Under the pieces are notes generated by a model. That model worked only from the letters and a program-made list of their open reading frames with translations, was not told where the DNA came from and did not search any database. Positions 9,183 through 16,990 of a stretch of 64,000 bases of DNA are shown here, piece by piece. The stretch spans positions 248,001 to 312,000 of the forward strand of contig NZ_BAYX01000008.1 in assembly GCF_000696095.1 (NCBI RefSeq). The letters are read 5' to 3'. The first letter of the stretch is position 1. Each line of letters begins with the position of its first letter. This DNA comes from Rhizobium rhizogenes NBRC 13257. Lineage in GTDB: Bacteria > Pseudomonadota > Alphaproteobacteria > Rhizobiales > Rhizobiaceae. A program made the translations under genes and the position numbers.

Positions 9183-10093
9183 TCGGCGGCTTCCTTTGGG
9201 AGATGACCGCTTTTAGGACGCGGCAACGGGATCGTCCAGCCGAGGTTCATGCCTGCCGCCGCCGCCAGGATGATCACTGCGCCGACGATCTGGGTGATCC
9301 CGAGCACATGGCCGAAGGCAAAACGGTCGACGACGATGGCGGCGATCGGATAGATGAAGGATAGCGCGCCAGTCAGATGTGTCGGCAGCTTCTGGATCGC
9401 GCCATAGAGCAGCACATACATCAGGCCGGTATGGACGATACCCATCGTCGCCACAATGGACCATCCGCCCGCACCTTGCGGCAAATCGGAAAAATCCGTG
9501 AAGGGCGCGAGCATCAGGATGCCGGTCGAGACCTGGATCAGTGCGATCAGATGCGGCGGCGTTCCCTTAAGCCATTTGGCGGCGATCGCCGCCAACGCAT
9601 AGAAGAAGGCGGCACTGAGCGAGAGCAGGATGCCGATGAGATAGCTGCCCGCAGTTCCAGTCTGCGCGGATTTGCCTTCGACGATGATAATCATGCCGGC
9701 AAAGGCGAGCCCCAGCCAGAAAAGCTTGGTGAGCGTGATCTTCTCACCGAGAAACAGCGCACCGAGGCCGAGCAGCATGAAGGGCTGGGTATTGTAGACG
9801 GTTGTGGCGATCGAGATGGAGGCATGCGAATAGGCGGCGAAAAGCAGCAGCCAGTTGAGGACGATGGCGACGCCGCCGCCAACCGCAATTGCGAAGGTCC
9901 GCAGGCTGAGGATGCCGGGACGCAAGAGGCCCATGGCGCCGCAAATGACAAGAAGCGTCAGCGCGCCGATCAGGCAGCGCCAGAAAACGACGCCGGTGAC
10001 AGGCTGCCCCGACATCAGCACGAACCAGCCGATCGTCCCCGAAATCAGCATTGCCGCCATCATTTCCACTGTGCCGCGTCTTATCTCGTTCAT
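9179..10093 (-). CDS. EamA/DMT-family transporter
   Basis: A 304-residue inner-membrane protein with about ten hydrophobic segments arranged as two EamA halves. The first half contains TVYNTQPFMLLGLGALFLGEKIT and the second GALSFIYPIAAIVVDRFAFGHVLG, both typical of metabolite/drug carriers of this family. The ATG beginning MNEIRRG is chosen because the extra upstream residues fall in the shared promoter region. The divergent Lrp/AsnC gene suggests an amino acid as substrate or inducer. Confidence 0.85.
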   Translation of the reverse strand: MNEIRRGTVEMMAAMLISGTIGWFVLMSGQPVTGVVFWRCLIGALTLLVICGAMGLLRPGILSLRTFAIAVGGGVAIVLNWLLLFAAYSHASISIATTVYNTQPFMLLGLGALFLGEKITLTKLFWLGLAFAGMIIIVEGKSAQTGTAGSYLIGILLSLSAAFFYALAAIAAKWLKGTPPHLIALIQVSTGILMLAPFTDFSDLPQGAGGWSIVATMGIVHTGLMYVLLYGAIQKLPTHLTGALSFIYPIAAIVVDRFAFGHVLGITQIVGAVIILAAAAGMNLGWTIPLPRPKSGHLPKEAAE

Positions 10094-10201
10094 CGTCCGG
10101 GCTCCCGTTTGCTGAGCCTGATAATATTGCCGCCAGTGCACGTATGATATAGGTTGGATAAAGATTATTGGCCTGAGTGCCTAATTATATGAGGCAAGGA
10201 T

Positions 10202-10666
10202 ATGGGTGTACCTAATACGGCGATAGAACTCGATGCGATCGACCAGCGGATGCTGGAGGCGCTCGCGCGCAATGCCCGGATTTCGTTGAAGGAGCTGGCC
10301 GAGGTGGCGGGACTCTCCTCGCCGAGCGCCGCCGAGCGGCTACGCCGGTTGGAGGAGCGAGGCGTCATCGCGGCGTTCACCTTAGATATCGCGCCTGAGG
10401 CGATCGGCTATTCCTTGCAGGCGATCGTCCGCATCCGGCCGCTTCCCGGCCAATTGCATGTGGTCCAGCGCCTGATTCAAGAGACGCCGGAATTCATCGA
10501 ATGCGACAAGGTCACTGGCGAAGACTGTTTCATCGGTCGCCTCGTGGTGCGGTCGATGGGCGACCTCGACGGTATCCTCGACAAGATCACCGAACGTGCC
10601 GAAACCAATACGTCGATGATCAAGGCAACCCCGGTGAAACGCCGGCTGCCGCCGCTGTCCCGCTAG
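10202..10666 (+). CDS. Lrp/AsnC-family transcriptional regulator
   Basis: A 154-residue protein with an N-terminal AsnC helix-turn-helix (IDQRMLEALARNARISLKELAEVAGLSSPSAAERLRRLE, about 11-50) and a C-terminal RAM ligand-binding/oligomerisation domain. It probably binds the roughly 100-bp region shared with the EamA-NIPSNAP operon and responds to an amino acid. Its last 4 bp overlap the convergent GNAT gene. Confidence 0.92.
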   Translation: MGVPNTAIELDAIDQRMLEALARNARISLKELAEVAGLSSPSAAERLRRLEERGVIAAFTLDIAPEAIGYSLQAIVRIRPLPGQLHVVQRLIQETPEFIECDKVTGEDCFIGRLVVRSMGDLDGILDKITERAETNTSMIKATPVKRRLPPLSR

Positions 10667-11559
10667 AATTCCGCCATCGGCGACAGCATGATCGGCCCGG
10701 CAGTATCGTCTGCCGCTTTGCCGCGCGCCATCAGCATCGTGTAGCCCTCATAAGGCCCCAGCGATACGTCGCAATCCAGGCGATCCGGAGAAAAGCAGAT
10801 CTCGATACGATCTGGTTCGACGTCAAGCGCAGGCAATATGGTCGCCAGGGACGGGATGGCCGTCCCCGCTACATCGAGAAGCCAGAGAGTCGCACCATCA
10901 AATGTCCATGCAATGACCGCCTCATCCCCGACTGCCGTCAGGTGGATCGCAGTATTGAAGCAGGCATTGAGCAGAAACATCTCCATCTGCCTGATGACGG
11001 CAAAGCGGGCGGAGACCGGCTGCCGACCTTGCAGGAGTGTTTTGACCAGGCGCAGATCGTCTGGCGCTTCCAAGGAGAGCTGTCGGGCAATCCAGTCGGA
11101 TTTCTGGGGCTTCGGCATCCGCGCAATGAAGACATGCTGCGGCAGGGTTCGAAAACCGTAGCGCTCATAGAGGGCGGGCTTGTCGGTGAGCAGGAGATCG
11201 AGTTCGTAACCCTCGGCCTTGGTCCGGGCAAAGGCCCGCTGCATCAGGTCGCGGTAAAGTCCCCGCCCGCGCCACTCGGGACGAACCGCGCCGGATTGAT
11301 AACCCGCCGCTTTGACCGTGCGGCCATTGATGACCATGGGCATGGAAAAAGCACTGAAATTGGCGACGCAGCGGCCATCGGCGTCGAAATAGCCGAACGG
11401 CATGCTGGTCGGATCAGGGCCGCCGAATTGATCCTGCAGGCTGATATCTATGGAAAAGGTGTCGCTCAGCAGATCGACGAGGCCAGCCCAGGCGACCGGA
11501 TCGGCAAAATAACCCTGCCGGAAGGTCAGTCCGAATTGCTGGCCGAGATCCGCCATCAC
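10663..11559 (-). CDS. GNAT-family N-acetyltransferase
   Basis: A 298-residue protein. The acetyl-CoA loop is seen as AVRPEWRGRGLYRDLMQRAF near residues 91-110 (R-x-x-G-x-G/A pattern), followed by ALYERYGFRTLPQHVF. The C-terminal half resembles the extra domain found in longer Eis-like or acyl-CoA acetyltransferases. Substrate unknown. It overlaps the dut stop by 4 bp (ATGA), so it is translated with dut, and overlaps the Lrp gene tail to tail. Confidence 0.8.
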   Translation of the reverse strand: MMADLGQQFGLTFRQGYFADPVAWAGLVDLLSDTFSIDISLQDQFGGPDPTSMPFGYFDADGRCVANFSAFSMPMVINGRTVKAAGYQSGAVRPEWRGRGLYRDLMQRAFARTKAEGYELDLLLTDKPALYERYGFRTLPQHVFIARMPKPQKSDWIARQLSLEAPDDLRLVKTLLQGRQPVSARFAVIRQMEMFLLNACFNTAIHLTAVGDEAVIAWTFDGATLWLLDVAGTAIPSLATILPALDVEPDRIEICFSPDRLDCDVSLGPYEGYTMLMARGKAADDTAGPIMLSPMAEF

Positions 11560-12026
11560 ACGCCGGTTGAGCCGAAACCGCCGGCGCCGCGCGCCGTTTC
11601 GCTGACCTCGGTGATCTCAGCGACACGGACCTGCGTCACTGGCGCGATCACCACCTGGGCAATACGCATGCCGCGCGTGATCTCGAACGGTTCGTCGCCA
11701 TGATTAATCAGCAGCACCTTTACTTCGCCGCGATAGTCGCTGTCGACGGTACCGGGCGAATTGAGGCAGGTGATGCCGTTCTTGAAGGCAAGGCCTGAGC
11801 GTGGGCGGATCTGGGCCTCGAAACCCTCTGGGATTTCGAAGATGAAGCCCGATGGCACTAGCGCCCGCTTGCCGGGGGCGAGCGTCAGGGTGGTGCCGTC
11901 TTCGATTGCCGCGCGCAGGTCCATGCCGGCCGCGCCCTTGGTCTCATAGGCGGGCAGGTCGAGGCCCCAGCCATGGGCAAGGCGGATGAAGTTCAGCGTC
12001 GGGCGGGTGTCGGTGTGAATGGTCAT
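11556..12026 (-). CDS. dut: Deoxyuridine triphosphatase (dUTPase)
   Basis: A 156-residue trimeric dUTPase that converts dUTP to dUMP and pyrophosphate. All five family motifs are present in order: GAAGMDLRA, PRSGLAFKNGI, GTVDSDYRGEVKV, RGMRIAQVV and the C-terminal RGAGGFGSTG arm that closes over the active site. It is the first gene of a pair with the GNAT protein and is divergent from prfC. Confidence 0.96.
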   Translation of the reverse strand: MTIHTDTRPTLNFIRLAHGWGLDLPAYETKGAAGMDLRAAIEDGTTLTLAPGKRALVPSGFIFEIPEGFEAQIRPRSGLAFKNGITCLNSPGTVDSDYRGEVKVLLINHGDEPFEITRGMRIAQVVIAPVTQVRVAEITEVSETARGAGGFGSTGV

Positions 12027-12117
12027 GCGGCATTAGTTTGCGCGTGAGCGTCCAAGGTCAATTGCAATCCCGGCCTTGAGTCGCTAGATACGGCCGCAAT
12101 TCACAGGATTCACACGC

Positions 12118-13701
12118 ATGGCCGAAAGTCTCGCCGAGGCAGTCTCCCGCCGCCGCACATTCGCTATTATCGCCCACCCGGACGCGGGCAAGACAACGCT
12201 CACCGAAAAGCTGCTGCTGTTCGGCGGCGCCATTCAGCTTGCCGGCGAAGTCAAGGCGAAGAAGGATCGCATCCAGACGCGCTCCGACTGGATGAAGATC
12301 GAGCGCGAACGCGGCATCTCGGTCGTGACCTCGGTCATGACCTTCGAATATGAAGGCAATGTCTTCAACATTCTCGATACGCCCGGCCACGAAGACTTCG
12401 CCGACGATACCTATCGCACGCTCACCGCCGTCGATGCCGCCGTTATGGTCATCGATGCCGCCAAGGGTATCGAGCCTCGGACGCTGAAGCTGTTCGAAGT
12501 CTGCCGCATGCGCGACATCCCGATCATCACCTTCATCAACAAGATGGACCGCGAAAGCCGCGATCCCTTCGAAATTCTCGATGAAGTGGAAGAAAAGCTG
12601 GCGCTGGACACCGCGCCGATCACCTGGCCGATCGGCCGGGCGAAGAGCTTCTGCGGCTCCTATCATCTGGCCGACAACACCGTTCGCGGCTCGGATACCG
12701 AAGTGGCGCCAACCCCCGTCAACGGCCCGCAAGCTGTGGCCGGCAGGCTGCCGGAAAACGAGCGTCAGGGCTTCATCGACGAAACGGAGCTGGCGATCGA
12801 AGCCTGCCGTCCCTTCGACCGGGAGTCCTTCCTGGAAGGTCACATGACGCCGGTCTTCTTCGGCTCGGCGTTGCGCAATTACGGCGTCCGCGACCTCATC
12901 AACGCGCTCGGTGAATTCGCGCCGCCGCCGCGCGACCAGGTCGCCGATATCAGGACGGTTCACGCCACCGATGACAAGATGACGGCCTTCGTCTTCAAGA
13001 TCCAGGCCAATATGGACCCGAACCATCGCGACCGCATCGCCTTTGCCCGCATCTGCTCGGGCAAGCTCGAGCGCGGCATGAAGGCGCGGCTGTCGCGCAC
13101 CGGCAAACAGCTCGGCCTCACCGCGCCGCAATTCTTCTTCGCCTCGCAGCGCCAGCTTGCGGATACCGCCTATGCCGGCGATGTTGTCGGCATTCCCAAC
13201 CACGGCACGCTCCGCATCGGTGATACGCTGACCGAGGGCGAATCGCTGGTGTTCCAGGGCGTGCCGAACTTCTCGCCGGAAATCCTGCGCCGCGTGCGTC
13301 TTGAAGATGCGATGAAGGCAAAGAAGCTGAAGGAAGCCTTGCAGCAGATGGCGGAAGAGGGCGTCGTACAGCTCTTCTCGCCGGAAGACGGCTCGCCCGC
13401 CATCGTCGGCGTCGTTGGCGCGCTGCAGCTTGACGTGTTGAAGGAGCGGCTGATGGCCGAATACGGCCTGCCTGTCTCCTTCGAAATGTCGCGCTTTTCC
13501 GTCTGCCGTTGGATTTCGGCCGACCAGCCCGCCGACCTCGACAAGTTTCTCACCGCCCGTCGCGGCGACATCGCCCGCGACCTCGATGGCGACCCGGTCT
13601 TCCTCGCCCAGGACGGCTTCTCGCTGCGTTACGAGGCGGAACGTTACCCGGCTATCAAAATGGTCGCCATCAAGGAATATCACGCCTTCAAGGCGGCGTG
13701 A
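12118..13701 (+). CDS. prfC: Peptide chain release factor 3
   Basis: A 527-residue translational GTPase that recycles RF1/RF2. G1 is AHPDAGKTTLTEKLL, the switch region has WMKIERERGISV, G3 is DTPGHEDF and G4 is NKMD; EF-Tu-like domains II and III follow. The 3' end contains the inverted repeat ATATCACGCC...GGCGTGATAT spanning the stop codon. A degenerate second copy of the last coding bases lies 3.2 kb downstream at about 16.9 kb, hinting that DNA was inserted at the end of this gene. Confidence 0.97.
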   Translation: MAESLAEAVSRRRTFAIIAHPDAGKTTLTEKLLLFGGAIQLAGEVKAKKDRIQTRSDWMKIERERGISVVTSVMTFEYEGNVFNILDTPGHEDFADDTYRTLTAVDAAVMVIDAAKGIEPRTLKLFEVCRMRDIPIITFINKMDRESRDPFEILDEVEEKLALDTAPITWPIGRAKSFCGSYHLADNTVRGSDTEVAPTPVNGPQAVAGRLPENERQGFIDETELAIEACRPFDRESFLEGHMTPVFFGSALRNYGVRDLINALGEFAPPPRDQVADIRTVHATDDKMTAFVFKIQANMDPNHRDRIAFARICSGKLERGMKARLSRTGKQLGLTAPQFFFASQRQLADTAYAGDVVGIPNHGTLRIGDTLTEGESLVFQGVPNFSPEILRRVRLEDAMKAKKLKEALQQMAEEGVVQLFSPEDGSPAIVGVVGALQLDVLKERLMAEYGLPVSFEMSRFSVCRWISADQPADLDKFLTARRGDIARDLDGDPVFLAQDGFSLRYEAERYPAIKMVAIKEYHAFKAA

Positions 13702-13732
13702 TATCAGCGACTGCTGCTTTGATGCTGCCCTT

Positions 13733-14557
13733 CTATTGGGCGGCGTTCATCAGTTCGGCGTGGTGAATCTCCGTGGCTTCATCCAACGGAAATAGGCATT
13801 CGACCCGCAACTCCTGGGCCGTTATCATCTGCGCGGTGCCGACCGTCGTGACCAGTGAGAAAAATCTCAGAAGCTGTCCGTCTTTCATAAATGACAGAGG
13901 GATCATGGGCGTATTGTCAGCCGCTACGGATGTTTTCCATTCGGCGTTCACATCGGGATAGGCAAGCAGACTATTGATAAGCTCCTTCGTTCGCGCATCG
14001 ATAACGCGGCCGACGGACTCGCGGAAGGCTCTCCCCATCAGGCTCTTTGCCGTCTGTTCCCAATCTGGAATGAAGGGCCGCATACCCTCGGGGTCGAACA
14101 TCAGATGGAGGAGATTACGCGGTGCCGCGCGTCCGGCCATGTCGATAAAACAGTTGAAGAAGCGCGGGGTCGCGTCGTTGGTCATGACGACGTTCCAGTA
14201 GCGGTCCATTACTACAGCCGGAAACGGCTCATGCTGGCGAAGCATGCGTTTGAGGGCCTTGGTAAGGCCCTGCATCTCGCGATCGTCGAAGTTTCCTTCG
14301 GCATAGATCGGGGCATAGCCGGCTGCGAGGAGCAGGGAGTTGCGCTCGCGGCGTGGTACGTCCAACACCTCGGCAAGGTGCAAGAGATTGTGACGGCCAG
14401 GAGTACTCCTGCCGCTTTCGATAAAACTTATCTGACGCTGCGAAATGCCGGTGTCCAGGGAAAGATCGAGTTGGCTCTTGCCGCGTGTGTCGCGCCATGC
14501 GCGCAGCTGCGGTCCGAGTTCATTCGGCATTCTTAAATTGATGCGGGAAGAGTTCAT
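13733..14557 (-). CDS. XRE-family regulator with MmyB-like ligand domain
   Basis: A 274-residue protein. Residues about 13-70 form a helix-turn-helix (LRAWRDTRGKSQLDLSLDTGISQRQISFIESGRSTPGR). The rest matches the MmyB-like ligand-binding domain (PFPAVVMDRYWNVVMTND...), a PAS-related fold thought to bind fatty-acid-like or aromatic ligands. It lies 71 bp downstream of a SnoaL gene on the same strand and is probably its regulator. An alternative start at 14530 exists. Confidence 0.85.
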   Translation of the reverse strand: MNSSRINLRMPNELGPQLRAWRDTRGKSQLDLSLDTGISQRQISFIESGRSTPGRHNLLHLAEVLDVPRRERNSLLLAAGYAPIYAEGNFDDREMQGLTKALKRMLRQHEPFPAVVMDRYWNVVMTNDATPRFFNCFIDMAGRAAPRNLLHLMFDPEGMRPFIPDWEQTAKSLMGRAFRESVGRVIDARTKELINSLLAYPDVNAEWKTSVAADNTPMIPLSFMKDGQLLRFFSLVTTVGTAQMITAQELRVECLFPLDEATEIHHAELMNAAQ

Positions 14558-14628
14558 CCGGCAGAAGCCTCGCTTCGTTCGTCGGTGGCGGGGCCATCAT
14601 TCGATAACTCCGCCACCGTAGATTTTCG

Positions 14629-15018
14629 TCAGAAGGCGATAGGCCCGACGGATCCGTACCAATGACGCACTTTGGTCGGCTCGACCTCATCCATATAGAA
14701 GAAGTGGGTCATGACCGGGCTAACCACCGGCTGTGTTCGGTCATCGGGCGTCATGGTAACGGTCCCGCGAAACACTTTGAGCGATCCACCGTCCCAATAT
14801 TCGGTAACATCATGCAATGCGGTGAAGCCTGTGTCGATGAAGGCGCGCAAGTTCTCACGAATGGTGTCGCGGCCTTTCCAGTCGGCAATGCCGAGGTTGC
14901 ATGTCGCGTCTTCCGCGAAGCAATTGAAGCCCTCGCCGAAGGTCTTGTCGTCAATTTCCCGCCAGAAGGACAGCAGCCATTGGGGAGCGTCTTTTTTCGT
15001 GAATGACATCGTGGTCAT
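14629..15018 (-). CDS. SnoaL-like / NTF2-fold protein
   Basis: A 129-residue protein of the NTF2-like superfamily: a small cone-shaped fold with an early helix pair (QWLLSFWREIDDKTFGEGFNCFAEDATCNLG) and a C-terminal sheet. These proteins are often small isomerases, hydrolases or binding proteins; no specific role can be named. The ATG at 15018 is taken because AGGAGAAC precedes it. A perfect palindrome 144 bp upstream is a candidate operator. Confidence 0.75.
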   Translation of the reverse strand: MTTMSFTKKDAPQWLLSFWREIDDKTFGEGFNCFAEDATCNLGIADWKGRDTIRENLRAFIDTGFTALHDVTEYWDGGSLKVFRGTVTMTPDDRTQPVVSPVMTHFFYMDEVEPTKVRHWYGSVGPIAF

Positions 15019-15154
15019 GGGGTTCTCCTGAGCCTGCCGTTGGAACGAAGAATCGTGGCCACCGACATCGTCCCGGCGAAAGCTCTCTATGTTGAAGGGT
15101 TCGAGATGCTCTTCTTGCAAGAAGACGATTGTCAGATACCCCGGGTGAGGTGCT

Positions 15155-15184
15155 GCTCTCAATTACATGCGATGTAATAAAAGC
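15155..15184. repeat. 30-bp repeat, copy 1, containing palindrome ATTACATGCGATGTAAT
   Basis: The core at 15162-15178 is a perfect inverted repeat (ATTACAT-GCG-ATGTAAT) inside a 30-bp block that recurs at 16850-16879 with one mismatch. It lies between the end of the flavoprotein gene and the SnoaL gene, in the SnoaL promoter region. A transcription-factor site is likely; the nearby Rrf2 or XRE protein is the obvious candidate. Confidence 0.7.
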
Positions 15185-15210
15185 CTCGCGCATGTCGGCG
15201 CCGGACACCG

Positions 15211-16104
15211 TCAATCATTGTCGAACATAAGGGATCGGTGGGCCGCTGTGCCGGCAAGGGCTCCGTCGCCCACGGAGAGCGCCACGGAACCGGCGGCTCT
15301 TGCCGCGTCACCGCAGGCGAACACGCCCTTGGCGGTCGTCTGCTTCATGGCGTCGGTGCTGATGAAGCGCCCAACCGGACCGTCCTCGAATGCACAGCCG
15401 AGCTGTTCCGCCCATGGTGCCGGCACTGAGGTCTGGGTCAAGGTGAACAAGCCGTCCATCGCAATGATCCTGCCGTCTTCCAACACCACATCGGCGCGAT
15501 CGCCGCGGATCTCGCGAACCGGTGCCGTCTCGGTCGTCACGCCACGAGCGCGCAATTGCGATGACTGATCTGCATCGGGGACGAAGGCGCCGTTCGTGAA
15601 CAGCGTTGTCTCACCCCAGTCGGGAAGCATCAAGGCGTGATGCATGGAGAGCTCCGAGGATGCGATCACACCGATGCGCCCTCGATCGAGTTCGTAGCCA
15701 TGGCAATAAGGGCAATGGAAGACCGATTTCCCCCAGCGTTCCTGCAGGCCGGGAATGGCCGGCAATCGATCGACGACACCCGTCGCGAGGATCAGGCGTT
15801 TGCCCTTCAATAACTCTCCCGCGCCGACCGTGACGGAAAATCCGGCTTCGATCCGCTTGGCGGATTGTGCCTTGGCGTTCAACCAATGGACGGTCGGGTA
15901 GCGCTGCAGTTGCTCGCGCGCGTCCGCGGCGATCAGGCCGGGATCACGGCCGTCCTGCCCGAGAAACCCGTGTGAGCTCTTAGCAAAGCGATTGCGCCGC
16001 TCGTCCGCATCGACCACCAGAATATCCCGCCTGGCGCGGGCAAGCTGCAGGCCCGCGGACATGCCGGCATAGCTGCCGCCGATGATGATCACATCGAAGT
16101 ACAT
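15211..16104 (-). CDS. Thioredoxin-reductase-like FAD oxidoreductase
   Basis: A 297-residue flavoprotein from the ATG that starts MYFDVIIIGGSYAG. The FAD-binding GGSYAG motif, the redox pair in HCPYCHGYE and the C-terminal FACGDAA FAD motif are clear. The second nucleotide-binding motif is weak: where thioredoxin reductases have GGGxSA, this protein reads GVIASSELSMHHAL. That pattern resembles GliT/HlmI-type dithiol oxidases, which do not need NADPH, so NADPH-dependent thioredoxin reduction should not be assumed. It is divergent from an Rrf2 regulator. Confidence 0.8.
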   Translation of the reverse strand: MYFDVIIIGGSYAGMSAGLQLARARRDILVVDADERRNRFAKSSHGFLGQDGRDPGLIAADAREQLQRYPTVHWLNAKAQSAKRIEAGFSVTVGAGELLKGKRLILATGVVDRLPAIPGLQERWGKSVFHCPYCHGYELDRGRIGVIASSELSMHHALMLPDWGETTLFTNGAFVPDADQSSQLRARGVTTETAPVREIRGDRADVVLEDGRIIAMDGLFTLTQTSVPAPWAEQLGCAFEDGPVGRFISTDAMKQTTAKGVFACGDAARAAGSVALSVGDGALAGTAAHRSLMFDND

Positions 16105-16203
16105 GGAAATCAGCCTTTCGTGCTCATTCTGCTCTATCGCCGGCAAAGGCCGGCTCGATATCATGATACTTTTTATGTTACGTGATTGATGGCGTCAATA
16201 GTT

Positions 16204-16224
16204 ATGCAACTCCTGTTGTTGCAT
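16204..16224. promoter_or_regulatory. Inverted repeat in the flavoprotein/Rrf2 divergent promoter
   Basis: ATGCAAC-N7-GTTGCAT is a perfect 7-bp inverted repeat between the divergent flavoprotein and Rrf2 genes, 100 bp from one start and 54 bp from the other. Its position suits an Rrf2 autoregulatory operator controlling both genes. Confidence 0.5.
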
Positions 16225-16277
16225 GATCGTGTCTTTGGTAGATGTCGGTGCTACCCGGAGACGATCGGAACCGCGCC

Positions 16278-16736
16278 ATGAGACACGACACCCGCCTATC
16301 CCGTATGCTGCATGTGCTGATCCACATGGATCGCCACGAAGGCGCTGCGACGTCCGAAACCATTGCGGCGATGCTGGGCACCAATGCCGTCGTGGTGCGC
16401 CGAACCATGGCCGGGTTGCGAGATCAGGGTTATGTCCGCTCCGAAAAGGGGCATGGCGGCGGCTGGGTGCTGGCGCAGCCGCTGCGGGAGATCACGCTGC
16501 TCGATATCCATAATGCGTTAGGTGCGCCGCAGCTGTTCTCGATCGGCCTGGCGGGAGACAATCCGAATTGCGTCATCGAGCAGGCGGTGAACGCTTCCCT
16601 TGCCGAGGCGATGAGCGAGGGAGAAACGATTCTGCTGGCGAGGTTCGCAAAGGTCACCTTGGCGGCACTTGCCACGCAATCGTCGGAGCGTTGGGCGCTG
16701 GCTTCGAATTGCGCTTCGGCGATGGAGGATTTCTAG
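16278..16736 (+). CDS. Rrf2-family transcriptional regulator
   Basis: A 152-residue protein with the Rrf2 winged helix (LSRMLHVLIHMDRHEG...ETIAAMLGTNAVVVRRTMAGLRDQGYVRSEKGHGGGW). The GHGGGW wing motif is diagnostic. It lacks the three clustered cysteines of IscR/NsrR; only one Cys (NPNCVIEQ) sits in that region, so an Fe-S cluster is unlikely and thiol or ligand sensing more plausible. The start is the ATG reading MRHDTRLSR. It is divergent from the dithiol flavoprotein, its probable target. Confidence 0.9.
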   Translation: MRHDTRLSRMLHVLIHMDRHEGAATSETIAAMLGTNAVVVRRTMAGLRDQGYVRSEKGHGGGWVLAQPLREITLLDIHNALGAPQLFSIGLAGDNPNCVIEQAVNASLAEAMSEGETILLARFAKVTLAALATQSSERWALASNCASAMEDF

Positions 16737-16849
16737 GGTTTTCGGCAATGCCGGAAAACATAGTTTCGTGATGTTCTAGCGTTTGCGTTTATCGGCATTC
16801 TGCCGGCCGCCGCTGAAGCGTGGCTGATCATCGATGCCGCCGGGCGAAG

Positions 16850-16879
16850 GCTCTCAATTACATGCGATGTCATAAAAGC
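16850..16879. repeat. 30-bp repeat, copy 2
   Basis: Same block as at 15155-15184 with one change (palindrome arm ATGTCAT instead of ATGTAAT). Here it lies between the ends of the Rrf2 and aldo/keto reductase genes and precedes no recognisable gene on either strand, so it looks like an orphaned operator left by a deletion or rearrangement. Confidence 0.65.
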
Positions 16880-16887
16880 GCGCGTCG

Positions 16888-16964
16888 GGGGGCGGTACCG
16901 GCCAAGGCGGAGCGCTGCCTCGCCATCAAAGAAAATCACGCCGTCTAGGCGGCGTGATATTGGG
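16888..16964 (+). pseudogene. Degenerate fragment of the prfC 3' end
   Basis: Bases 16922-16963 match 13666-13707 (last codons and stop region of prfC) at about 36 of 42 positions, in the same orientation. The frame reads KAERCLAIKENHAV and stops, compared with EAERYPAIK...IKEYHAFKAA in the true protein, so the likeness extends slightly upstream. The hairpin over the stop (ATCACGCC...GGCGTGAT) is also kept. It may be an insertion-site duplicate flanking the accessory cassette at 13.7-16.9 kb. Confidence 0.65.
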
Positions 16965-16990
16965 GATCATGGAACGGGAGCCTCCGGCTC

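Noticed and set aside
13702..16921. Intact integrative element at prfC (as with SXT-type elements)
   Set aside because: No integrase, excisionase or transfer gene is present, and the duplication is at the 3' end, so only a scar can be argued.
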